From Cryptomeria japonica (taxonomy: Eukaryota > Streptophyta > Pinopsida > Cupressales > Cupressaceae), in NCBI RefSeq assembly GCF_030272615.1, contig NC_081406.1, positions 484,561,900-484,625,899 of the forward strand: 64,000 bases of DNA, written 5' to 3'. Numbering within the stretch: the stretch's first letter is position 1; each line of letters starts with the position of its first letter. The notes under the pieces are model-generated. The model searched no databases and was not told the DNA's origin. It was given only the letters and a program-made list of their open reading frames with translations. The translations under genes and the position numbers were made by a program. This document shows, piece after piece, positions 1-10,096 of this stretch.

Positions 1-333
1 TACTTATGATGGGATTATATCCCATGTCTTTTGAAACCTATAGTTAAAATCACTGATGAATTCATGGGGTGCTCTTTTGATTGTAGTTAGCTGCTCCATA
101 AGTGATAGTTTTGGAAACATGGTGTCTCAACCTTTCATTTGCATGAGGTTACTATTTATAGTAAGTTTTCATTTGAGAACAAAATGTTGTAACATTCTCC
201 CTAGAGTTTCTAGTTGGCTAGATAATAATTTTGGTGAAGTTACATCACAAGATCACAACTAGTTGTGAAGATATTAAATATTTCATTTTGGAGGGGTCTA
301 ATGAAAGGTTTAAATTTGGTTTTGAGGACTTTA
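1..333. other. Unassigned flank left of Element 1
   Basis: No supportable gene, RNA or element end. Two short open frames (about 70 and 120 codons) run through here; the second continues into the LTR of Element 1, so neither looks real. The five bases before the LTR (CTTTA, 329-333) have no partner that I can find on the right, because the right side of Element 1 continues into internal sequence. Confidence 0.5.
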
Positions 334-1495
334 TGTTGGCAATTGAAACTCAATTGGTTGGTTTCACTATGTTGTCATTGATGGCAACATGGCAGCTTAT
401 TCCGACTTTATATTTTGGGTTAGTTGTGTACCAGCAGGCACTTCACCAACACCGGCACCGACAAGATGAAAGGATTTCTTTGGTTACCGACAATGCAGGC
501 CAACATGGTTTAAGTATTGGAGGCCGACATATTTTGGATCTGGCATCAGCAATTGTTTTTGATAGTCATGTATTTATGTTATCTAGTTGACATGTATATT
601 CATATTGTAAATATCTTTGTAAGCCGACATAAGGCATTATAAGTTGTATAGGGTATATAGGTCAGTTGGATTATATCATTTTGATATGGTAATATAGAGA
701 AGTGGATGTGATATGATGCAAATATGTATTAGGAAGGAGATGTGAAATATAATAGAGAGATTATATATGTGAGGAGATTTATGTAAGGGTTATTCTAGTA
801 AAGGGTTTAGGGTTTTAGATCAGAACAAACAGAGCTTAACAGGAATTGTATTCAGGCATAGAAGATGCTATCTTTTGGAGTTCAACACTTCTCTGGATTG
901 TAGTCTATATTTGTATGTAGTCAGTGAGGCTCCTTTTGTGATTGAGTAGTGTGCTCTAGGCTATAAGCCTTCCTGCAAGTGCAGGCCCCTATATTTTGTA
1001 TGTATGTGAGGAGATTTATGTAAGGGTTATTCTGGTAAAGGGTTTAGGGTTTCAAACCGGAATAGATAGAGCTTAACTGGAACTGTATTCAAGCATAGGA
1101 GATGCTATCTTTTGCAGTTTAACACTTCTTCAAATTGTAGTCTGGATTTGTATGTAGTCAGTGAGGCTCCTTTTGTAATTGAGTAGTGTGCTCTAGGCCG
1201 TAAGCCTTCCTACAAGTGCAGGCCCCTATGTTTTGTAATATCTCTTCATATGGTCAATGAATTGATATTGTGGGTCACAAATCCCACTGTGGATTTTCTC
1301 TTTGAGGCTTTCCACATATAATTATATGTGTTATGGTATTCATTTATGTGATTGTCTTATTGGTTGCTTTACTTCTTTCAATTTTGTATGTATTGGTATA
1401 TCGGTTGGTGTATGCATGTTTTAATAAGGCTAAAATTGATAATTCCAGTATAAAACTGATTCACTCCCCCCTCTTAGTGTTATTAGATTCCAACA
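334..1495 (+). repeat. Element 1 left LTR (1,162 bp)
   Basis: It aligns from TGTTGG to CCAACA with 12047-12960. It is about 250 bp longer than its partner, chiefly because of an internal tandem duplication (766-1239). A short module shared with the other LTR families (CCCACTGTGG, then TTTCCACATA) lies at 1283-1318. Confidence 0.88.
766..1239 (+). repeat. 237-bp tandem duplication inside Element 1 left LTR
   Basis: Two consecutive units (766-1002 and 1003-1239) both start TATGTGAGGAGATTTATGTA and end near GCAGGCCCCTAT. The right LTR carries one unit only, so the duplication arose in this copy or its immediate parent. Units differ at scattered sites, so it is not recent. Confidence 0.88.
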
Positions 1496-1497
1496 AT

Positions 1498-1509
1498 TGG
1501 TATCAAAGC
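1498..1509 (+). promoter_or_regulatory. Primer-binding site of Element 1
   Basis: TGGTATCAAAGC, two bases after the LTR, is one mismatch from the usual plant initiator-Met-tRNA site TGGTATCAGAGC. The same site variant occurs in Element 5. The second copy at 12963 reads TGGTATCAAAAC. Confidence 0.8.
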
Positions 1510-1569
1510 CTAGTGCCTTGGAGGAAGTTTAATATCTTGAGGAGGATCCTGAATCCGGAATCCATTGAT

Positions 1570-2662
1570 ATGGGTTTGGAAAAGCAACTTGAGATGGCAC
1601 TTGAAGAGCTTAAAGATACAAGATGAATTGAATTCTGCTAAGGAATTCATTCTTGTCCTACATGAGAGGTTGTCATCTATTCAAGCTAGGAGGAAGGAAC
1701 TTTTGCGAAATTAGGATGATGAAGAGAAAGATGCACTTAAAGAACAGTGTCAGAAACTGAGTCAGGAGAACATGGTCATGAGAAATGAAATGCAAGCTAT
1801 AACTATGAAAATGTCTAAGGATATTGAAGACCAAAAGAAAAATGAAGATAATCTTGTTGTATCTTTGAAGAACAAATTTGAAGAACGTGGTAGGTTGGTT
1901 AATGAGAATGATACGTTGAGAACTGATTTAGTACAATCCTAGAGTAATGAACAAGATATTGAGAGACAAATGATAATTCTAAGAGAATATCTGACTATTT
2001 CAAGTGAGTATAAAGAGAAATTCAAGATTAGTTTAGCACAGTTAGATGAGTTATTGAAGAGACAAAGGCATAATGGATATTCTAGTGGACTTGCATTTGA
2101 CCAAGGATAGAGTTCCAGTCTTGCTAATGAAGATCAAAACCATAAGGCACTGGTAAGATGGTTTAATGCTTATAAATTTAATGGTAGATGTTTTGTTTGC
2201 AATAAATATGGTCACATGGCTAGACAATATAGAAATAGTGCAAATTAGAACCTTGATTCTGCTCTCGGTCAATGTTCTAAATGTAATAAGTATGGTCATA
2301 AGACAGAGGATTGCATAATTAATGTTAAATGTTATGCATGTGGAAAATTTGGAAATATGGCTAATCATTGTAGGTCAAGAAATTATACCGGTTTTAGCAA
2401 AGCAATTAGATAGAACAATGTTACATGCTATGCATGTAATGAGGTTGGACATATTTCTGAATTCTGTAGAAGCAGAAATCCACTAGTTGGTAATGGAGGA
2501 TCAAATGAGAAAGGGAAAGAGAAGATTAATGAAATTCAGCAAGATCATACCCAGAGATGGGTCATGAAGACTGAAGATCGATCTATAGATGGGAATGCAT
2601 TGATTACTTATCCAATAGAAGAGGTTGCTCCTGCACCAACAGGAAGCTCATTCGATAACTGA
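1570..2662 (+). pseudogene. Gag-like coiled-coil protein with four CCHC zinc knuckles (Element 1)
   Basis: The ATG at 1570 opens a helical, Lys/Glu/Gln-rich N-terminal half. Four zinc knuckles follow: CFVCNKYGHMARQY (last Cys replaced), CSKCNKYGHKTEDC, CYACGKFGNMANHC (His replaced) and CYACNEVGHISEFC. CX2CX4HX4C knuckles bind nucleic acid in retroviral and retrotransposon Gag. A frame break near 1616-1620, just before Gln-Asp-Glu-Leu-Asn, is shared by the copy at 13080-13090, so it predates both. Downstream of it the frame carries five premature stops (1712, 1940, 2108, 2246, 2411), all TAG, before a TGA at 2660. There is no protease. Element 5 has the same coiled-coil plus four-knuckle plan. 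Packaging of the element's RNA is inferred from the knuckles only. Confidence 0.78.
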
Positions 2663-3013
2663 GGAAGATGCCTTAGTGGTAGGGACAATTCAATAAGATG
2701 TTGCATATGCCCCGGGAAGAGGTTTTGAAAGATGTTCCAGACATTGGAGATTCTTATCCGACATGGATATATTTTGTTCGAGATCCGGTATCTTTCACCA
2801 GAAGTCATTGATATCAATGAAAGATTAGGGCTTTACTTGGAGGATATAAGGTTGAATCTACTTCATTTTTTATCACCTTGCATTTAGAGCAATTCAACGC
2901 AATTAAAGGCGATTCAATGCGATCAAAAATCTTCTTGAGAGATTTCATTGATGATTGGAAGAAGTTTTTAGGGTTTTTCACCGGAATCTATTAATAGGTA
3001 CTTATCTTTAATC
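2663..3013 (+). other. Spacer between the two Element 1 reading frames
   Basis: About 350 bp with no convincing coding frame. It may be a remnant of coding sequence linking the Gag-like part to the next protein, since both use the same frame, but the TGA at 2660 and others break it. Confidence 0.4.
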
Positions 3014-4032
3014 ATGGAAGTGGGATCATCATCTGTTCCCATCTCTGTTGAAAACCCAACTGTTGTTGAGCTCAAGGACCATCTCAGGCCAATTTTCAAG
3101 TGGCATCTGCATGTGGCTACCCTAGAAGATTTGGTTGGAGCATTTTCCTATATTTCAGAAGGAGTTGTATATGTCAAAGATGTTAGGGCATACATACACT
3201 ATCACATTGAGGATTTGGGAACATCTAACATAAAAGGCATGTACATGAGTGAGCTAATGGGAGATTTTAGAAAGATCAAACCTGAATACAAGCACATTGA
3301 AGACTTAGGTTTTACTGACATTCTGGACATTCCAAAATTTGAAGATGAAATAGTTAGGTATGTTTTAAGTAGAGTACATGGGGAATTTATCTAGTTGGAC
3401 AGACCTTACAAGATCACCAAGGAAGCCATCAGGGCACTCACCGGTTTACCACAGGATGGGCAACGTCTAGATAAGAAGGTTTCTAATGATTATGTAAATA
3501 AAATTACAGGTGCAACATCAGATAGGCAATCTATGAAAATAAGAACTATTACTAACACAGACATCAGATTTGGTAGCATGGTCATCGGTTATAAGGTAAC
3601 TCAATCAAACCGACTGAATTTTATTTCTAGCTCCTGCATTTTTGCGGCTTATAAGATGATGAGAGAAAATGAGAAATTGGATCTATGTGGTTGGATGTTA
3701 GATAAATCACTGATAAACCTAGGAAAGATTAAAGGAGAAAAGAAAGGAACTTTCCAGTATGGAAACTTAATTGTCTTTTTAATGTTGTTTTTCATGAATG
3801 AGACTCCCAGTTTTGGGAAAAGGCAATAGGAATTTGATGTCCCAATAGGGAGACAATTAAAATAGTCAATTGCTACATTAGATAGTCAGAGAGATGACAA
3901 AGTATGGGGACATTTTAAAGCATTCTAGAAGGCTATGAAATCTAGAGAAAGGGTTCCTATGCACATTGTTGAGAAATACTCAACTAACATATGCTTCATG
4001 GTGAAGAAAAATGAAACACTCATGGAAGAGGT
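3014..4032 (+). pseudogene. Conserved LTR-element protein of unknown function, N-terminal part (Element 1)
   Basis: Starts at ATG 3014. I do not recognise the family. Landmarks shared with the minus-strand protein at 53849-54991 (Element 5) are Ile-Glu-Asp-Leu-Gly, SRVHG, an I-T-x-x-A-I-x-x-x-T-G motif, a K-x-T-G/K-I-T-G step, MVIGY, a Leu-Cys pair followed by a Leu-rich segment with Asn-Leu, and F-x-x-G-x-L. In-frame stops at 3392, 3827, 3863 and 3926 are all TAG. The frame runs without a frameshift up to 4032, where solo LTR 3 is inserted, and resumes at 10097. It has no zinc knuckle, protease or polymerase motif. It could be a structural or RNA-binding accessory protein, but nothing here shows that. 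Confidence 0.68.
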
Positions 4033-4055
4033 TGTTGGTATTATAGATGTGTTAC

Positions 4056-4501
4056 TGTTGGTGTTAATAATTATTCATCTTGGATATTATTACACTTTAC
4101 TTAAGTTTACTTAGGAAATGCATTTCATAGTAGTTTGGGTATGAGACACTTGGGTGTTTGTGCCACATTGGAATAGTGTGTGTAGGAGAAATTCCACCTT
4201 TTATGGTGTTGATCTTGTTATTACACTCCACATTCAGTGGATGATCCACCTCATGTGGACTATTATATTATTTCTCCTACCTACCCACACCTATTTCCTA
4301 CCTACCCTTGTTTCTTATTGAGCCACATGTCATGTTTGTGTGCTCACATATCCCTAGCCTTTCCTATATAAGCAAGCTCATCTACATTGTTAATTGATTA
4401 TTGATCATTTTCTATTGATGAGAATACAGCTTATTCTTGTCCTATATTGTGTCTCTATTTTGTACATTTCATTGATCTCTTGATCTTGGCAAAATCTCAC
4501 A
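4056..4501 (+). repeat. Element 2 5' LTR
   Basis: 446 bp with TG...CA ends. A TATA-like TATATAAG lies at 4365-4372, about 135 bp before the LTR end, a plausible promoter position. The near-identical partner is 8610-9055. Confidence 0.95.
4365..4372 (+). promoter_or_regulatory. TATA-like box in Element 2 5' LTR
   Basis: TATATAAG is preserved in the other LTR at 8919-8926. It is the only strong TATA-like match in the LTR, and it lies upstream of the conserved region ending the LTR. Assignment as promoter is by position and motif only. Confidence 0.55.
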
Positions 4502-4513
4502 TGGTATCAGAGC
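4502..4513 (+). promoter_or_regulatory. Primer-binding site of Element 2
   Basis: TGGTATCAGAGC directly follows the LTR and is a perfect match to the plant initiator-Met tRNA 3' end complement used by most Copia elements. Confidence 0.9.
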
Positions 4514-4729
4514 CATTGGGGCTTCATTTATTTGTCTTGAAGAGGCATTATTGCAATGTCAAGAGGTAGATCTGAGGAGTAGCATCTTTTGGAGGCATCC
4601 TAGACCAGATCCGACCCTGCCATTGCGTCCAGAAGGCCCTTTCCATGAATTTTGGTTATAAAGTCGGCCTATTTTGGTGAGAAAATTTTTTTCACCAATT
4701 TTGCTAATATTGTATGAATTTCGATATTG

Positions 4730-6061
4730 TTTTATTTTCCAAAAATAAAATTCGAAAAAAAATTTCGTCAAAAAAAAATAAAAAAAAATTTCGGAAAAAT
4801 TGAAAAATCGAAAACAAAAAAATTAAAAAAAAAAAAAAAAAAAAGTGTTTGGGGGTTCGCAGACCCCCCCGTACCTGTAGTGGGTGTACTGCAAGTTGTA
4901 GGTGCCGCCATACCTATCAGAACCAAGACCCTGCCACGTATAGAGACCCGTGCCGCGTACAAGTCACCCGCCATCGCCGTCGTGCAGGTCCACGCGTCGC
5001 TGCCCGCTGCACTGTACCGTCCTCTTGGCTCCGCACCCCGCTGCCACCACGTCATGTATGCTCTGGCCATCCTTCTCCTGTGTCTCCCCGATAGCAGACT
5101 CCCTAGCGTAGATTTCCACAGCTCCTCCCGTCAACCGCTCCGGACGCCGCTCCTCCTCTCCGGCCAAAGACCCCACCACGCAGACACCCTGTCAGCAGGA
5201 AAACCGGTGAATCTGTGTCCGCCATGTGGCAGGCGGCCACTGGCCCGCAGGTACAACCCGTATAGCTCAGTCATCCGTACAGCTACCACATCATCAGTCA
5301 AATCAGCTTGCCACATCAAATTTCTATACGCCACCGTACAGTGTCACGTCAGCAGTCCGTACAGTATGGACGCCCAGTCAGTAGGGGCGAAGTTTTTGCG
5401 ACGTTCATATGGCCGTCAAATTTAACACAGTGACTTGCAGACATTAGCGCCACATCATCATTTTTCAAAAAATTTGTAGGCCCCTCTCATTGAGCTTTTT
5501 GATTTTGCAGTTCAACTTCAAATGGCCATAACTTGCTCATTTTTGCTCTTTTTTGAGTGCAACGTTTTTTGAAATGGGCTAGAATTTCGTGCTCTCCACA
5601 GTGGTGAAGAAATTTTTTGATTTTGATGCACTGATTTTTCAAAAAATGCAGTTTTTGGTGACTGTACCTGAGTAATCCCAGTTTTTGCAACTTCAGAGGC
5701 TTCGTTTGGGGTCATACGACCTCCTTTTCAGGTGCCATTTTTTTTGAAAGTGCGTATTTTTTTGTCTACTTTCACATGATGCTATCAGATTGGCCATTTT
5801 TGGCTCTCTTGGTACTTGTATATTTGCTTGAATCTCAGTTAGATTCATTGCACTATTGATTGAAGTCTCTTGTATCTCATTTGAGAACTTGTAAAATTTG
5901 CATCATAAGTCCACTTTGCCTTGTTTTGCAAGTGGCTCATTGTAATCTCACTAAGTATAAAGTGCCAAAATCATCACTTTGGGGGGGGTACTTTGATTGA
6001 GTGAATTTGGGGGGGTGTCTCTTGTGCTTTTGTGCTCTTGTGTTCCTTTCTTTTTGCTGCT
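4730..6061 (+). other. Long leader of Element 2 with poly-A tract and GC-rich island
   Basis: An A-rich stretch (4740-4843) is followed by a sharply GC-rich block (about 4845-5400), then T-rich sequence (5460-5760) and G runs (5983-6016). Within the GC block CCGTACAG recurs at about 5275, 5334 and 5357, the last inside an imperfect inverted repeat GTCCGTAC-A-GTATGGAC. Long open frames exist on both strands here only because the block is stop-poor; none has recognisable domains or homopolymer-free coding character. It may be a structured RNA leader (packaging or translation), but that is inference. Confidence 0.55.
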
Positions 6062-8387
6062 ATGGGTTCTTCTAAGTTTCCTCTCTTAACTCCACATAAT
6101 TATGCTACGATGCATGGAGTAAACTTATGGAAAAAGGACTCACTCATTACATTGATGGAACTATTGTTGCTCCCGCTGACCCTAAGGTTGATCCAATTGG
6201 TCACTTGGATTGGCTCACTAAAAATATCATGGCAATTGGTACCTTAAGAAAGTATGTATCAAAGGATCTCATTTTTCATATTGAGAAGTGTACTCTAATC
6301 AAGGATGCTTGGCAAAAGTTTCAAGACTTGTATGGTCAAGTTGATGAGATTAGGGGATATCAAATTGATAGTGATCTCACCATGTTAGATCCCAAGAACT
6401 TTGATACTATACAAGATTATGTCACTAAGGCAAATGAGTTGAGGGCACAACTCAAAGATTGTGGCATTGATAAGAAGGATACTCAATTGATATTCAACTT
6501 GATAGGCAAGCTTCCACAAGAATATGCAGCATTTGTTTCTAGTTTCCAAACCCATAGGATGACAATGGGTTCAAGCTACAAAATGCCTACATTTGATGCT
6601 TTCAATAAAATGTTGATGATGGAACAAACTAAGTTGATAAGCATGGGCATTCTTAAGGCTTCTAAGTCTCAAGCATTAGTAACAAATCAAGGGAACAAAG
6701 GAAATCAAGGAAAGGACAACTCAAACAAGAAGAAATGGCAATCAAAGCCTAAAGAAAAAGCACCATCTTCTCCACAACAAGGAGATTCATCCTCTTCCAA
6801 GAGAGATAATTCACCAAAGAGGGAAAGACCTACTTGTGCTTATTGTAAAAAGATTGGTCATGAGGAGCATCGTTGCCATTCTAAGAAGATTGATGAGCTC
6901 ACAAATATCATCAAAAAGCATAACATTGATTTGCCTAAAGTCTACAAGAAGGATGATTCATCAACTTCCACTTCCTCACATTCAAAAGAAAAAGGGCAAG
7001 CATTCATGGCTTCTACAAGTGGAAAGACTCACTCTTTTGGAACAAGAAAAGGAAAAGCTCTATGTGCTACTATCAGTCATGATTCAGAGAGATGGCTTCT
7101 AGATTCAGGGGCTTCTCATCATATGGCATCTTCACAGTCTATGTTCTCTACATTTGAGCCTTACACCATGCCACAGATTTTGATGGGCAATCATACATTA
7201 TGTTCTCTACATTTGAGCCTTACACCATGCCACAGATTTTGATGGGCAATCATACATACATGGATGTGATTGGGAAAGGATCTATTGACATTGGGGATAA
7301 CTCCTTCAATGATGTGTTGTGTGTACCCCACTTGACAAACAATCTCCTTACTATCTATCAAATCACACATGGCACAACTAAGAGAGTTGTGGAGTTCACA
7401 CCTGACTCAGTTTTCATTAGAGACTTGGAGACTAGAGCTATCATTGCGACTGGGGTGGTTGATCATACATCTCGGTTATACTCCTTTTCAGATTTTGTTG
7501 ATGATGATGATTTCACATTTGATGATTCTACACATTATGATCACACTTCTTGTGATGGTTCAGATTTTGAGGAGAACTTTGGGCACTTGAACATGGGGAT
7601 TCTCACATGTGACCCCGTTCTTGAGTCTTGTATTTCATCTCCTCATATTGATATCACATCACCTATTGCACCTGATGATGCGGATAGTGTGACATTTTTG
7701 CCTTCATGTGATTCAGTGCAGCAGGATATTCATTGTCTTCCAGCTTCAGATTCATGGGATGATTACTTGACAGATATTGTAGGTTTGTTTGTGGAATCCT
7801 ACATTGCAGATTTGGGAGACATCATTGATGACATTCATCTTCTCTTTGATGAAGGTGATCCTTCTTCAATTGTTGCGAGGGCACACTCTAACCCTCTTGT
7901 TCATTCTCTACATGATCATTATTTTGAGGTTGACGTGATTGTGGATACTTATGTACAGCAGTTGGAGGAGGTCTCTTTATTTTTGGAGGAGACATGTGAG
8001 TCTTTGGGACATGTTCTACATCCATCTCCACTAGATCTTGGAGTGCCTTTTTCAGTAGTGTGGCACTTTTTACCACCTTTGGAGGGGGTATCTTTCAGCA
8101 TCGACATGGGGACACTTGAGAAGTTTTCAGAGATTCCATTCATCATGAGTTTTCTTCATACATCTTCCCTTCATGATTGGGGAGACTTCATGGATACACC
8201 TTTGGTTTTGTTTCTTCCTAAGGGGAGGAATGTTGTTCGACGTTTGTGGAGCAGTTTCTTCATACATCGAGCTTCTATCATTGGTGTAGATTCCACATTG
8301 AGGGGGGGCTTTCTAGCTTCTCTTCTTCTCTCATATGGGGGGGACTTTTTCCTCACATGGGGTTTTGTCCTTCACATTCTTCTATGA
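6062..8387 (+). pseudogene. Gag-protease polyprotein with acidic tail (Element 2)
   Basis: ATG 6062 opens a Copia-type Gag (start MGSSKFPLLTPHNYAT). A one-base loss near 6137 shifts the frame. The main Gag then runs with conserved helices, a basic Lys/Ser/Gln-rich linker, the zinc knuckle CAYCKKIGHEEHRC (about 6835) and the protease active site WLLDSGASHHMASSQ (about 7093). A 59-bp tandem duplication (7141-7199 and 7200-7258) breaks the frame again. Beyond it come the usual protease C-terminal region (VPHLTNNLL, then RLYSFSDF) and about 300 residues rich in Asp, Ser and His. A remnant FGHLN recalls the region before integrase, but no CX2C, DDE or RT motif follows. It ends at TGA 8385-8387. 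Confidence 0.85.
7141..7258 (+). repeat. 59-bp tandem duplication in Element 2 protease
   Basis: ATGTTCTCTACATTTGAGCC starts at 7141 and again at 7200, and both units run through GGGCAATCATACA essentially without change. A 59-bp step is not a multiple of three, so it shifts the frame within the protease domain. Near-identity shows it is recent, after or shortly before insertion. Confidence 0.95.
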
Positions 8388-8609
8388 GAGTTCTCTTGTA
8401 TAGCTTTCATCTCTCTTTTGGGGGAGGTTTTTTTCCCATTGGGTTTTTCTCTCTTTCCCCACTTTGTGAGAGATTTTATTGCATTGGTTTGCATGCATTT
8501 GCATTTGGACATGGGTACCTAACATGGCCTCGTAGCCGGGACCCATCTTGCATTGCTTAGTTGCATTGTAGACTTAAGTGCATTCCCCTAAGTTGCACTT
8601 AAGGGGGGT

Positions 8610-9055
8610 TGTTGGTGTAAATAATTATTCATCTTGGATATTATTACACTTTACTTAAGTTTACTTAGGAAATGCATTTCATAGTAGTTTGGGTATGAGA
8701 CACTTGGGTGTTTGTGCCACATTGGAATAGTGTGTGTAGGATAAATTCCACCTTTTATGGTGTTTATCTTGTTGTTACACTCCACATTCAGTGGGTGATC
8801 CACCTCATGTGGACTATTATATTATTTCTCCTACCTACCCACACCTATTTCCTACCTACCCTTGTTTCTTATTGAGCCACATGTCATGTTTGTGTGCTCA
8901 CATATCCCTAGCCTTGCCTATATAAGCAAGCTCATCTACATTGTTAATTGATTATTGATCATTTTCTATTGATGAGAATACAGTTTATTCTTGTCCTATA
9001 TTGTGTCTCTATTTTGTACATTTCATTGAGCTCTTGATCTTGGTAAAATCTCACA
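8610..9055 (+). repeat. Element 2 3' LTR
   Basis: 446 bp, partner of 4056-4501. Preceded by a G-rich purine tract and followed by GTTAC, the second TSD copy. Confidence 0.95.
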
Positions 9056-10096
9056 GTTACATTAGTTTTTGTCATTGATGTCAACACTTATCAACACTGA
9101 AGATCTTTGGTTATGTTCACCGACATGTTCAGTGACTTATGCACAATCACTGGTATTTGGTTCACCGACACTTTCGATGATCTGTTATCATCTAGAGATT
9201 ACTTGACTATGTCAAAGATATCGTTTGGACACTTGGTTTTTGTGATCTAGTTATTGCTCTAATCAAGTTTTCATATTTGTTGTTACCGACAAATAGGTCT
9301 AGGTTATGGACCAGTAAGCGTTATCTATTCCAGATCAGCACGACACATTATGGAGATGTCTTATTGATTGGTTATTATTGTAAATTCATTGAGCTGACAT
9401 GATGCATCACATATTGATTCATTTGTAATTGATTTAATTATAATATTCTTAGTGAGCCGACCTACACATTTGGTCTTAGGTTTTGGTATATATGTAAGAT
9501 CTCATTTGTGAGATTATGAAGAAGGTGTGAAAGGAATGTAATAAGTTATTACAAGGTTATGATATTCAGTATAAGCAGAGCTATACAAACAGACATCATT
9601 TGAAGATTCAAGGAAGGTATGAAGAAGATAATTAGAGCTTAACCGGTACTGAATCCAACATATGAAGATGCTATTTTGAGCAATACATTATCATTGGGTC
9701 TAACCATCCAATTTTAGTCAGTGTGACTCCCATTTTGTGATTGAGTAGTGAGCTCTAGGCAGTTGGCCTTTTTGCATGTGCAAACCCCATTTGTACACAC
9801 ATACTATCTGTAGTAGTATCATCTGATTGTGTGTAAGGTTTCCCACTGTGGTTTTTCCCCTTACAGGGTTTCCACGTACAAATATCCATGTTATGTGTTG
9901 TGGATGTTATTTGTCTTTCTGTTTCATGCATTAAACTTTACTAGTACTGTTATTAACTATTAAACTGTCTACCAACATTAAGTTTGGTTTACTGGTATTA
10001 TACATTAAGTTTGATTAAGCTATATTTGGGTTTAAATTAATAGACAACTGATTCACCCCCTCCCCCTCTCATTTGCCTCCAGGTCCTAACATAGGT

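Larger units (their letters stand above)
4056..9055 (+). mobile_element. Element 2: young 5.0-kb Gag-protease LTR element lacking RT and integrase
   Basis: Exact TSD GTTAC (4051-4055 and 9056-9060). The two 446-bp LTRs (TGTTGGTGT to AAATCTCACA) differ at nine positions by eye, about 2%, making this one of the youngest insertions here. A perfect primer site (4502-4513) and a purine tract (AAGGGGGGT, 8601-8609) are present. The interior holds a 1.55-kb leader with a GC-rich island and then one coding unit (6062-8387) with Gag, one zinc knuckle and an aspartic protease. An acidic tail stands where integrase, RT and RNase H would be. It is non-autonomous and resembles the Gag-only LTR elements described in plants; mobilisation in trans is inferred. 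Confidence 0.93.
4033..10091 (+). mobile_element. Solo LTR 3 (Copia, Element 4 family), split by Element 2
   Basis: Joining 4033-4055 to 9061-10091 gives a 1,054-bp LTR, TGTTGG to TAACA, matching the 1,065-bp LTR of Element 4 in order of motifs: TGTCAACACxTATxAACAC, ACAAATAGGTC, a TATA-like stretch, the hairpin ATCTCA-TTTG-TGAGAT (about 9507-9522) and CCCACTGTGGTTTTTCCCC near 9841. Flanks are GAGGT (4028-4032) and TAGGT (10092-10096), a TSD with one change. Element 1's reading frame resumes directly after it, which confirms the right boundary. No internal region is present, so an LTR-LTR recombination product is likely. Confidence 0.85.

Noticed and set aside
1333-1626. Membrane-protein frame spanning the LTR/internal boundary (also at 12798-13091)
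   Set aside because: It begins inside the LTR and crosses the primer site. The hydrophobic start is LTR sequence, and both copies simply mirror each other.
3395-3829. A separate gene starting right after the TAG at 3392
   Set aside because: There is no ATG there, the frame is continuous with the upstream one, and the homologous protein in Element 5 spans this point without a break.
4727-5425. Open frames of 70-232 codons on both strands in Element 2's leader
   Set aside because: The GC-rich, stop-poor island opens frames on both strands at once, they begin in poly-A or poly-T, and no domain or codon pattern supports coding.
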